From an uncultured Eubacteriales bacterium (GTDB lineage Bacteria; Bacillota; Clostridia; Oscillospirales; Acutalibacteraceae), in the NCBI GenBank assembly GCA_934465125.1, contig CAKSKO010000101.1, positions 1 through 5,256 of the forward strand: a DNA stretch of 5,256 nt, given 5' to 3'. Both the position numbers and the translations under genes were made by a program. This document shows, piece by piece, positions 1 through 5,256 of this stretch (its first letter is position 1; each line of letters begins with the position of its first letter). Below the pieces are notes generated by a model that saw only the letters and a program-made list of their open reading frames with translations, was not told the DNA's origin and made no database searches.

Positions 1-721
1 AAAAATCGAACATACCGGTCTTGTTGAGGTTCCAATGGGAACAACACTTCGTGAAATCGTAGAAGAGATCGGCGGCGGAGTACCAAACGGAAAGAAATTC
101 AAGGCAGCGCAGACAGGCGGACCTTCCGGCGGATGTATCCCGGCAGAACATATCGATATTCCGATCGATTACGATAACTTAATCGCAATTGGATCAATGA
201 TGGGTTCCGGCGGATTGATTGTTATGGACGAGACAACCTGTATGGTCGATATCGCAAAATTTTTCCTTGAGTTTACAGTGGATGAATCTTGCGGAAAATG
301 TACTCCTTGTCGAGTTGGAACAAAACGTCTTTTAGAGATCTTAGAAAAGATTACAAAGGGCGAGGGGACAATGGAAGACCTCGACAAGCTCGAAGAGCTT
401 TGTCATTATATCAAACAGAACGCGCTTTGTGGATTGGGGCAAACAGCTCCGAATCCAGTTCTTTCAACTCTTCATTTCTTTAGAGATGAGTATGAAGCAC
501 ATGTAAAAGATCATAAATGTCCTGCTGGAGTTTGTAAATCATTGTTACAGTATAAGGTGTTGGAAGACAAGTGCAGAGGCTGTACAGCTTGTTCGAGAGT
601 TTGTCCTGTTGGAGCGATCTCCGGTACTGTTAAAAACCCGCATGTAATTGATCAGAGCAAATGTATTAAGTGCGGCGCTTGCATGGAAAAATGTAAGTTT
701 ATTGCAATTGTAAAAGAATAA
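1..721 (+). CDS. hydB: NuoF/HydB/HndC-like NADH-binding flavoprotein subunit of an NAD-linked [FeFe] hydrogenase (3' part)
   Basis: The frame is open from base 2, so the 5' end, with the FMN/NADH-binding domain, lies outside the window; 239 residues are visible. Residues about 1-60 resemble the SLBB segment of NuoF. Next comes the NuoF iron-sulfur motif [10 protein letters not shown] (Cys 97, 100, 103, with Cys 143 in ALCGLGQ as the probable fourth ligand). The C-terminus is a two-cluster ferredoxin domain: Cys 191/194/197/201 and 221/224/227/231. An HKCPAGVC segment (Cys 173, 178) lies just before it. True NuoF of complex I lacks this ferredoxin tail, whereas HydB of Thermotoga and HndC of Desulfovibrio have it. 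The family oxidises or reduces NAD(H) at FMN and relays electrons to HydA in the cytoplasm. hydA follows 9 bases downstream, which supports one complex. Public annotation may call it nuoF. Whether the complex bifurcates electrons is inferred from the family. Confidence 0.93.
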   Translation, partial: KIEHTGLVEVPMGTTLREIVEEIGGGVPNGKKFKAAQTGGPSGGCIPAEHIDIPIDYDNLIAIGSMMGSGGLIVMDETTCMVDIAKFFLEFTVDESCGKCTPCRVGTKRLLEILEKITKGEGTMEDLDKLEELCHYIKQNALCGLGQTAPNPVLSTLHFFRDEYEAHVKDHKCPAGVCKSLLQYKVLEDKCRGCTACSRVCPVGAISGTVKNPHVIDQSKCIKCGACMEKCKFIAIVKE

Positions 722-727
722 GGAAGG
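720..727 (+). promoter_or_regulatory. Ribosome binding site of hydA
   Basis: AAGGAAGG overlaps the stop codon of the preceding gene and is followed by GGG. In-frame ATG codons lie at 731, 740 and 746. The spacing is only 3 bases to 731 but 12 bases to 740, or 9 bases counted from the end of the G run. The site therefore favours 740 or 746 over the longest reading, which begins at 731. Confidence 0.6.
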
Positions 728-730
728 GGG

Positions 731-2479
731 ATGTTTCAGATGGAAATGGTAAATATCAAAATCAACGGAATGCCGCTTTCTGTTCCGGCAGGATCGACCA
801 TTCTTGAAGCGGCGAGAATTGCGGGGATCAATATCCCCACGTTATGCTATTTAAAAGAAATCAATGAAATCGGCGCATGCCGTATTTGTGTTGTTGAAGT
901 GAAGGGTGCAAGATCTTTGGTAGCGTCGTGTGTTTATCCGGTCAACGAAGGAATGGAAGTGTTTACAAATACAGAGAAGGTAAGAAACTCGAGAAAGACG
1001 ACGCTTGAATTGATTCTTTCTACTCATAACAGAAGCTGCTTATCTTGCGTACGCAGCGGATCGTGTGAGCTGCAAACACTCTGTAATGATTTTGGAGTGG
1101 AGAATCCTGCGAACTTCGACGGTGAGAATCCTCACTATGAAAAAGATGAGAGCACATTACATTTGGTGCGCGATAACGACAAATGCATTTTGTGCAGACG
1201 CTGCGTTGCAGTTTGCGAGCAGCAGAGAGTTGCGGTTATCGGACCAAATGGAAGAGGATTCGATACGCATATCGGATGTGCGTTTGAAAAAGAACTCGGC
1301 GATGTTGCCTGCATTTCCTGCGGACAATGTATTGCGAACTGTCCAACAGGCGCTTTAACAGAACGCGATCAGACAAAAGAAGTGATGAAAGTTCTTTCTG
1401 ATCCGACAAAACATGTAGTCGTACATACTGCGCCGGCAATCCGCGCAACGCTTGGAGAATGCTTCGGGCTTCCGGTTGGAACAAACGTCAAAGGCAAAAT
1501 GGTCGCAGCGCTTCGCCGTTTGGGATTTGCCAAAGTATTCGATACCGATTTTGGTGCGGATCTTACAATCATGGAAGAAGCAACTGAGTTTTTAGATCGT
1601 GTGAAAAACGGCGGAGTTTTACCGCTGATTACCTCTTGCTCTCCAGGATGGATTAAATTCTGCGAACATTACTATCCGGAGTTGCTGCCGAACCTTTCGA
1701 GCTGTAAATCTCCGCAGCAGATGACCGGCGCTATCTTAAAGACCTGGTACGCAGAGAAAAACGGGATCGATCCGAAAGACATTGTTGTTGTCAGCATTAT
1801 GCCATGTACGGCAAAGAAATTTGAAATCCAAAGAGACGATCAAGACGCAGCAGGAGTTCCGGATACTGATTTTGCATTAACAACAAGAGAGCTTGCTCGT
1901 TTGATCAATTTAGCGCATATCGATTTTACTTCTCTTCCGGACGAAGACTTTGACCCGGCACTCGGCGTTTCAACCGGTGCAGGAGCGATCTTCGGCGCAA
2001 CAGGCGGCGTAATGGAAGCGGCGTTGAGAACCGCTGCGGACGTGCTGGAAGGAAGATCGGTTGAGGATATCGACTATGAAGAAGTCCGCGGAACAGACGA
2101 CATCAAAGAAACGGTTTATCATATCGCGGGGATGGACGTCAAGGTTGCGGTCACGAGCGGACTCAAGAACGCTTCGATTATTTTAGATAAGATCAAAAAC
2201 GGCGAAGCCGATTATCACTTTATCGAAGTAATGTGCTGCCCGGGCGGATGCGTCAACGGCGGCGGACAGCCGATCCAGCCAGCGTCGGTTCATAACTTTA
2301 CTAATCTGAAAGCGGACCGTGCAAAGGCGCTTTATGAAGAAGACAAGAATTTACCGCTTCGCAAATCGCACGAAAGCCCGCTCATTAAGATGATCTACGG
2401 CGAATATCTCGAGAAGCCAGGGAGCCACAAAGCCCATGAAATCCTGCACACAAGTTATATTCCGAGAAAAAAATACTAA
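731..2479 (+). CDS. hydA: [FeFe] hydrogenase catalytic subunit, multi-cluster NAD-linked type (HydA/HndD-like)
   Basis: It interconverts protons and H2 at the H-cluster in the cytoplasm, with electrons passed by the upstream flavoprotein. Numbering from ATG 731 (582 residues), the N-terminal [2Fe-2S] domain has Cys 39, 50, 53, 67. The His-ligated [4Fe-4S] site is His 99 with Cys 103, 106, 112. Two ferredoxin clusters follow: Cys 152/155/158/162 and 194/197/200/204. The H-cluster motifs are L1 TSCSPGW (301-307), L2 MPCTAKKFE (357-365) and L3 EVMCCPGGCVNGGG (499-512). Glu 283, Glu 286, Arg 290 and Ser 323 match the known proton path of the C. pasteurianum enzyme with a constant offset of 4. The C-terminus (about 545-580, ending HEILHTSYIP) is the small-subunit region fused on, as usual for this class. 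Oddities are Ser 304 in L1, where CpI has a cubane-ligand cysteine, and an extra Cys 502 beside ligand Cys 503. The true start may be 740. Maturases HydEFG are not in the window. Confidence 0.96.
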   Translation: MFQMEMVNIKINGMPLSVPAGSTILEAARIAGINIPTLCYLKEINEIGACRICVVEVKGARSLVASCVYPVNEGMEVFTNTEKVRNSRKTTLELILSTHNRSCLSCVRSGSCELQTLCNDFGVENPANFDGENPHYEKDESTLHLVRDNDKCILCRRCVAVCEQQRVAVIGPNGRGFDTHIGCAFEKELGDVACISCGQCIANCPTGALTERDQTKEVMKVLSDPTKHVVVHTAPAIRATLGECFGLPVGTNVKGKMVAALRRLGFAKVFDTDFGADLTIMEEATEFLDRVKNGGVLPLITSCSPGWIKFCEHYYPELLPNLSSCKSPQQMTGAILKTWYAEKNGIDPKDIVVVSIMPCTAKKFEIQRDDQDAAGVPDTDFALTTRELARLINLAHIDFTSLPDEDFDPALGVSTGAGAIFGATGGVMEAALRTAADVLEGRSVEDIDYEEVRGTDDIKETVYHIAGMDVKVAVTSGLKNASIILDKIKNGEADYHFIEVMCCPGGCVNGGGQPIQPASVHNFTNLKADRAKALYEEDKNLPLRKSHESPLIKMIYGEYLEKPGSHKAHEILHTSYIPRKKY

Positions 2480-2485
2480 TAGTAA

Positions 2486-2530
2486 AATCCCCGCCCTGCA
2501 AAGAAAGCAGGGCGGGGATTAGTTTTATAA
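2486..2530 (+). terminator. Intrinsic terminator after hydA, probably bidirectional
   Basis: A perfect 14-bp stem (arms 2486-2499 and 2507-2520, core CCCCGCCCTGC) encloses the loop AAAGAAA. On the + strand it is followed by the modest T-tract AGTTTTAT. On the - strand the stem is followed by TTTTAC and then a run of seven T's (complement of 2467-2473, inside the last hydA codons). It lies between the convergent ends of hydA (2479) and the XRE gene (2544), so it can end both transcripts. Confidence 0.9.
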
Positions 2531-2543
2531 AAAGGGACAAATG

Positions 2544-2798
2544 TTAGCGTTCTTTTCTTCTTGGATACGGTTTTGTTTCATCGGTTAATCCAATCAAGTA
2601 ATCGACACTTGTCTTATAAAATATCGCAAGTGAGGCTGCTAGAGATAAAGGAAGATCTCGAACACCTCGTTCATATTTTGAATATAATGATTGGTCGCAC
2701 TTTAGAAAATTTGCAATTTGCTCTTGAGTGAGATCCCTATCTTCTCGGAGCCCTCTTAGTCTCCTATACCTAAGAGTACTTTTTGTCATTGTGTTCAT
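2544..2798 (-). CDS. Small XRE-family helix-turn-helix regulator
   Basis: This 84-residue protein is almost entirely one HTH_3/Cro-CI-type DNA-binding domain. Residues about 13-70 run through LREDRDLTQEQIANFL, the recognition segment CDQSLYSKYERG and the typical closing helix FYKTSVDYLIGLTD. The tail is short and basic (PYPRRKER). There is no ligand-binding, peptidase or membrane part, so it is likely a simple DNA-binding repressor, as is usual for this family. The ATG at 2798 directly follows the stop of the upstream ribbon-helix-helix gene (TAGATG), and no good Shine-Dalgarno precedes it, which suggests translational coupling. A second in-frame ATG lies at 2789. The target is unknown; the half-sites upstream of the pair (3002-3083) are the obvious candidates. 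The gene converges on hydA across a shared terminator. Confidence 0.9.
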   Translation of the reverse strand: MNTMTKSTLRYRRLRGLREDRDLTQEQIANFLKCDQSLYSKYERGVRDLPLSLAASLAIFYKTSVDYLIGLTDETKPYPRRKER

Positions 2799-2978
2799 CT
2801 ACTTTTCATTTTCCGGATAAGAAATTTCTCCATTTTGTGCCTCAAACTCTTTGATACATCTTCGGATTAAATATAATATTTGACCATTAGCGGAACGACC
2901 TTCATATTTTGCAATATAATGCAGTTTATAATGTAAATCGGGGTCAATGATCAAACCGAGATGTTTATTTTTCGCCAT
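2799..2978 (-). CDS. Small ribbon-helix-helix (Arc/MetJ-type) DNA-binding protein
   Basis: This is a complete 59-codon gene that a 60-residue cutoff would miss. It starts at ATG 2978 after GGAG at 2991-2988 (9-base spacing) and stops with TAG at 2801-2799. The protein begins MAKNKHLGLIIDPDLHYKL and continues with HYIAKYEGRSANGQILYLI and RRCIKEFEAQNG. This fits a ribbon-helix-helix domain: a short strand (LGLIID), then helix A (PDLHYKLHYIAKYEG), the turn residues RSAN and helix B (GQILYLIRRCIKEFE). Such proteins bind DNA as dimers through the paired strands and often act as autorepressors or antitoxins. No toxin gene adjoins it here; the partner is the XRE gene, whose start abuts its stop. By hand count 59 of 180 bases are G or C, lower than in the flanking operons. 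The fold assignment rests on pattern recognition alone. Confidence 0.85.
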   Translation of the reverse strand: MAKNKHLGLIIDPDLHYKLHYIAKYEGRSANGQILYLIRRCIKEFEAQNGEISYPENEK

Positions 2979-3001
2979 AAAAAATCACTCCAATCTTAAT
3001 G

Positions 3002-3083
3002 TATACTTTAAACAGTAAAAATATAAGTACATATTAGGATTGTTTTATGCTATAATGTTATTAATATACTTGATTTAAGTACA
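3002..3083. promoter_or_regulatory. Candidate operator array between the divergent small genes
   Basis: Four copies of the half-site AAGTA(T/C)A lie in 82 bases: - strand at 3002-3008 and 3065-3071, + strand at 3025-3031 and 3077-3083. The two + copies sit inside the identical decamer TAAGTACATA (3024-3033 and 3076-3085), whose starts are 52 bases apart, close to five helical turns. Each is nearly palindromic around GTAC. The last two half-sites form an inverted pair, TACTT-5-AAGTA. The array spans the -35 region and the transcript start of the rightward promoter, a position suited to repression by the neighbouring XRE or ribbon-helix-helix protein. Part of the match may be chance, because the region is very AT-rich. 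Confidence 0.5.
3048..3056 (+). promoter_or_regulatory. Extended -10 promoter of the four-cysteine gene
   Basis: TGCTATAAT is a perfect extended -10 (TGn plus TATAAT), placing the transcript start near 3063, about 48 bases before ATG 3111. At a 17-base spacing the -35 hexamer would be TACATA (3028-3033), a poor match that lies inside one candidate operator decamer. The promoter for the leftward pair is less clear; TATACA (3005-3000) and TATATT (3025-3020) on the - strand are possible -10 boxes. Confidence 0.65.
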
Positions 3084-3110
3084 TAAAATTTAATTTAGGA
3101 GTGATAAATT

Positions 3111-3314
3111 ATGCCAAAAAACAAATGTGAAGATGAGTTTTGTATTTATTGGGAAGAGGGGGCGTGCATTCTCGACGAAGTTTCACACGACGACGTCGGG
3201 GTTTGTAAAAGCGGAATTCATGTAGAGATAGAAAAAGAACTCCTTCGACAAAAAAGAAGCGCGCTTTTAAAGAAATTTAAAGAAAAAGACGAAGAAAGCC
3301 AAAAAGAGAAATAG
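3111..3314 (+). CDS. Small four-cysteine protein of unknown function
   Basis: The gene encodes 67 residues, preceded by GGAG at 3098-3101 (9-base spacing) and a strong extended -10. The N-terminal half has four cysteines at 6, 11, 19 and 32 (spacing C-x4-C-x7-C-x12-C) within an acidic, aromatic context (EFCIYWEEGACIL). The pattern suggests a small metal-binding or disulfide fold and loosely recalls the DUF1540-type arrangement, but I cannot assign it to a family. The C-terminal half (about 38-67) is a highly charged probable helix rich in Lys and Glu (LLRQKRSALLKKFKEK). No signal peptide or membrane segment is seen, so it is probably cytoplasmic. It is divergent from the two small DNA-binding genes and separated from spoIIE by 136 bases. 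No clear terminator follows, so read-through into spoIIE is possible. Confidence 0.75.
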   Translation: MPKNKCEDEFCIYWEEGACILDEVSHDDVGVCKSGIHVEIEKELLRQKRSALLKKFKEKDEESQKEK

Positions 3315-3363
3315 CGCTCAACAAGCTCCAAAAACAACAGAAACTGCTATTAATTTACAACGA

Positions 3364-3421
3364 GTTGTGACAATCGGCGACTTAATACTTATTGTATAAT
3401 ATCACTTGCTGGTTGGGACAA
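3364..3421 (+). promoter_or_regulatory. Spo0A-box-like sequences at the spoIIE promoter (direct repeat)
   Basis: GTTGTGACAA (3364-3373) and GTTGGGACAA (3412-3421) differ at one base and start 48 bases apart. On the - strand the first contains TGTCACA, a 6-of-7 match to the Spo0A box TGTCRAA, and it overlaps the proposed -35. Short palindromes ACAAC-GA-GTTGT (3357-3368) and TTGT-G-ACAA (3365-3373) surround it. The second copy is a weaker box match and lies just downstream of the probable transcript start. Spo0A control of spoIIE is established in Bacillus subtilis; here it is inferred. Confidence 0.45.
3367..3400 (+). promoter_or_regulatory. spoIIE promoter, sigma-A-like with a long spacer
   Basis: A perfect -10 TATAAT (3395-3400) is preceded by GTGACA (3367-3372), a 4-of-6 match to TTGACA, with a 22-base spacer. 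At the normal 17-base spacing there is only AATCGG, which is no -35. The Bacillus subtilis spoIIE and spoIIG promoters are known for this overlong spacing and for dependence on phosphorylated Spo0A bound over the -35 region. The rest of the 3315-3450 gap shows no gene and no convincing terminator. Confidence 0.6.
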
Positions 3422-3437
3422 GCCGGTAAATTATAAC

Positions 3438-3444
3438 GGTGGTG
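3438..3444 (+). promoter_or_regulatory. Ribosome binding site that sets the TTG start of spoIIE
   Basis: GGTGGTG matches the ideal GGAGGTG at six of seven bases and lies 6 bases before TTG 3451. In-frame GTG codons at 3439 and 3442 fall inside this site and have no Shine-Dalgarno of their own. The frame is closed upstream by TAA at 3427-3429. Confidence 0.65.
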
Positions 3445-3450
3445 AAAATA

Positions 3451-5256
3451 TTGAAAAGCAGAGCGATTCACACATCTACGAAAACGTCGGACATCTTTTC
3501 TTCTCCTATGATCAAATCAGTCATGATGCAGTTTTGTTATTTTATTATGGGGATTCTTGTATCGCGCGGAGCAATGCTCGGAAGTTATGCGCCGTTCGGA
3601 ACAGCCTTTTTAGCAGCCGTTCCGTATCAGAGTATTTGGGCCTCTTTAGGCGGTGCAGTACTCGGTTACATATTACCTTCATCGATTCACAGTGGAATTC
3701 GATATATCGCTTCTGTTTTAGCAGTAGCTGCCATTCGGTGGACGCTCAATGATTTAAAGCAGATCAATACCCGCGCGCTGTTTGCTCCATTGGTCGCGTT
3801 CGCCCCGACCGTCGCAACAGGAATCGCGATGACGACGGTAATGGGCTTTACCAGTAAATCCATCGTCATGGTTTTGACAGAATCGCTGCTCTCGGCAGCG
3901 GCGGCTTATTTTTTTGCTCGAACGCTGACCCTCTGGTCTGCAAATAAAGGGCTCCGCTCCTTAGACCAACAGGAATTTGCCTGCATCTCGATGACTGTTT
4001 GTATCGGGATTTTATCGCTCGCATCGCTGACACTCGGCGGAGTATCGCTTGGCCGGATTTTCGCGGTGTTAATTGTATTATTATGTGCGAAATACGCAGG
4101 AGTCGCAGGTGGAAGCGTTTCAGGGATTGCCGCAGGAATCGTATTTAGTATTTCTTCAACAAGTTTTACTTATTTATCTGGAGCATACGCGTTCGGCGGT
4201 ATGATGGCAGGATTGTTTTCACCGATGGGGAAAGTTGGGACAGCGGCTGCCTTTATCCTCTCAAATGCGATCGTCTCGTTTGAATCCGGAGATTTGACAA
4301 CGGTGATCACAGGAGTATATGAAGTCATGGCGGCTACACTGCTCTTCATGCTGATTCCTCAAAAAGCAACGGATCAGTTGTCGAAGTTATTTGTAAAACC
4401 GTCCGAACAAATTCGGACAGATGGTCTCAGAAAGTCTGTCATTATGCGCTTAGATTTCGCTGCACGCGCCCTTTCAGCAGTATCAGATTCTGTTGAATCC
4501 GTCTCTAAAAAATTATTAAAACTCAATACGCCCAATATCAAAGGCGTTTTTTCTAAAGCGATCGATGAAACATGTCACCGCTGCGGGCTCAAAGTATTTT
4601 GTTGGGAAAGAGAATACGATCATACGATAAAAGCGTTTCATGAAATTGAAGCCCCTTTATTAAATAGCGGTGCAATCGATGAAAAAGATTTTTCTTCCTC
4701 ATTTTTAAGTAGATGCTGTAAATCTTTGGAGATGACAACTTCTATCAACCGGTGCTACGATGAATTTGTCGCAAAAGAAGCGGCGGAACGCAGAATGGGG
4801 GAGATTAGAGGAGTCATCGGGGAACAATTCTCAGGGATGGGGGAGCTGTTATCCGATATTGCGTCAGAATTTGAAAATTATGAGACGTTTCATCAAGAAG
4901 CAACACAACGGATTCACGCACTTCTTAAATCATGGGGAATCATCCCAGTGGATATCAGTTGTAGGGTTGATAAATTTCAAAGAATGTCGGTAGAAATTGA
5001 AACACTCGGAATGGATCAAAGAAAGATCAATAAGTTCCAACTTGCAAAAGAAATCTCAAGAGCGTGCGGTCGTACAATGGACACGCCCTGCATCAGCTAT
5101 ACCCTAGACCGCTGCCGAATTCAACTCAGTGAGCGGCCAAGATTTGCCGTAGAGATTGGGAGCGCACAACATATCTGTAACAATGGAAAACTTTGTGGAG
5201 ACAATTACTGTTATTTTAACGATGGTATGGGACGTGTTATCGCTGTTATTAGCGAC
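3451..5256 (+). CDS. spoIIE: Stage II sporulation protein E, membrane-anchored PP2C phosphatase (5' part)
   Basis: SpoIIE dephosphorylates SpoIIAA to release sigma-F in the forespore and also acts at the polar division septum. The window holds 602 residues and the frame is still open at its end. Residues about 22-303 form roughly ten hydrophobic segments (for example 22-38, 178-216, 262-277, 286-303), the membrane domain of the family. A central cytoplasmic region (about 320-560) includes the Cys cluster CHRCGLKVFCW (375, 378, 384). The PP2C domain begins with RPRFAVEIG and CGDNYCYF (582-589) and is cut at AVISD; Asp 602 corresponds to the first metal ligand (Asp 610 in Bacillus subtilis). 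Length up to this point agrees with the Bacillus protein. The TTG start was chosen for its Shine-Dalgarno; the next ATG is at 3508. The segment 375-587 carries 13 cysteines, which seems high. The promoter has Spo0A-type architecture. Identification is secure. Confidence 0.95.
   Translation, partial: MKSRAIHTSTKTSDIFSSPMIKSVMMQFCYFIMGILVSRGAMLGSYAPFGTAFLAAVPYQSIWASLGGAVLGYILPSSIHSGIRYIASVLAVAAIRWTLNDLKQINTRALFAPLVAFAPTVATGIAMTTVMGFTSKSIVMVLTESLLSAAAAYFFARTLTLWSANKGLRSLDQQEFACISMTVCIGILSLASLTLGGVSLGRIFAVLIVLLCAKYAGVAGGSVSGIAAGIVFSISSTSFTYLSGAYAFGGMMAGLFSPMGKVGTAAAFILSNAIVSFESGDLTTVITGVYEVMAATLLFMLIPQKATDQLSKLFVKPSEQIRTDGLRKSVIMRLDFAARALSAVSDSVESVSKKLLKLNTPNIKGVFSKAIDETCHRCGLKVFCWEREYDHTIKAFHEIEAPLLNSGAIDEKDFSSSFLSRCCKSLEMTTSINRCYDEFVAKEAAERRMGEIRGVIGEQFSGMGELLSDIASEFENYETFHQEATQRIHALLKSWGIIPVDISCRVDKFQRMSVEIETLGMDQRKINKFQLAKEISRACGRTMDTPCISYTLDRCRIQLSERPRFAVEIGSAQHICNNGKLCGDNYCYFNDGMGRVIAVISD

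Larger units (their letters stand above)
2964..3125. repeat. Inverted repeat made of the two divergent gene starts
   Basis: The 28 bases from the Shine-Dalgarno through codon 5 of the ribbon-helix-helix gene (2991 down to 2964, - strand) match the same segment of the four-cysteine gene (3098-3125, + strand) at 22 positions. Both read GGAGTGAT, five A/T bases, ATG, then an A-rich stretch; the encoded starts are MAKNK and MPKNK. The arms are 106 bases apart. The identity is visible directly; any role is unproven. Confidence 0.55.

Noticed and set aside
1236..1484. Open frame on the - strand inside hydA
   Set aside because: It is antisense to a well-supported hydrogenase gene, has no domain pattern and no ribosome binding site I could recognise; it is a frame shadow.
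2544..3314. Toxin-antitoxin system
   Set aside because: Ribbon-helix-helix and XRE proteins are common antitoxins, but no RelE, HicA, MazF, Fic or PIN-like toxin is present, and the four-cysteine protein shows no nuclease or toxin motif.
3405..3422. CTTG...CAAG inverted repeat before spoIIE as a terminator or attenuator
   Set aside because: The arms are only four base pairs with a 10-base loop and no T-tract follows.
3439..3444. GTG codons at 3439 and 3442 as the spoIIE start
   Set aside because: They lie within the GGTGGTG Shine-Dalgarno and have no such site upstream; TTG 3451 is spaced correctly from it.
3687..3869. Short open frame on the - strand inside the SpoIIE membrane domain
   Set aside because: It is antisense to spoIIE, with low-complexity Ala/Thr/Val content of the kind expected opposite a membrane-segment sequence.
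4760..4993. Open frame on the + strand inside spoIIE, starting MNLSQKKRRN
   Set aside because: It overlaps the SpoIIE coding frame, which continues cleanly through it with family-typical sequence.

Overview
The window looks like the chromosome of a strictly anaerobic, spore-forming member of the Bacillota (Clostridia). It joins a multi-cluster, NAD-linked type of [FeFe] hydrogenase to spoIIE, a gene specific to endospore formers. Family or genus cannot be fixed from this sequence.

Layout. (1) Bases 1-2479, + strand: the 3' part of a NuoF/HydB/HndC-like flavoprotein subunit, then a complete HydA/HndD-like [FeFe] hydrogenase. They are separated by only 9 bases that carry the hydA ribosome binding site, so they form one operon; the start of the first gene and any NuoE-like partner lie outside the window. 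Together they would move electrons between NAD(H), ferredoxin and protons to make or use H2. A perfect 14-bp GC-rich hairpin at 2486-2520 closes the operon and probably also stops transcription arriving from the opposite side. (2) Bases 2544-3314: an AT-rich cassette of small genes. On the - strand lie a 59-residue ribbon-helix-helix (Arc-like) protein and, directly abutting it (TAGATG), an 84-residue XRE-type helix-turn-helix protein. Divergent from them on the + strand is a 67-residue protein with four cysteines. The 132-bp gap between the divergent starts holds an extended -10 promoter and four copies of a 7-bp half-site, so an autoregulated switch is likely. (3) Bases 3315-5256, + strand: a sporulation-type promoter with a 22-bp spacer and Spo0A-box-like sequence, then spoIIE from a TTG start. 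spoIIE runs off the window at the first metal-binding aspartate of its PP2C phosphatase domain.

The two outer regions are conserved housekeeping or developmental genes. The most unusual parts are the small regulatory cassette (including a 59-codon gene that is easily missed, mirror-image gene starts and repeated half-sites) and the hydrogenase L1 motif, which reads TSCSPGW where the classical clostridial enzyme has TSCCPGW. I found no tRNA, rRNA, CRISPR array, insertion sequence or riboswitch.
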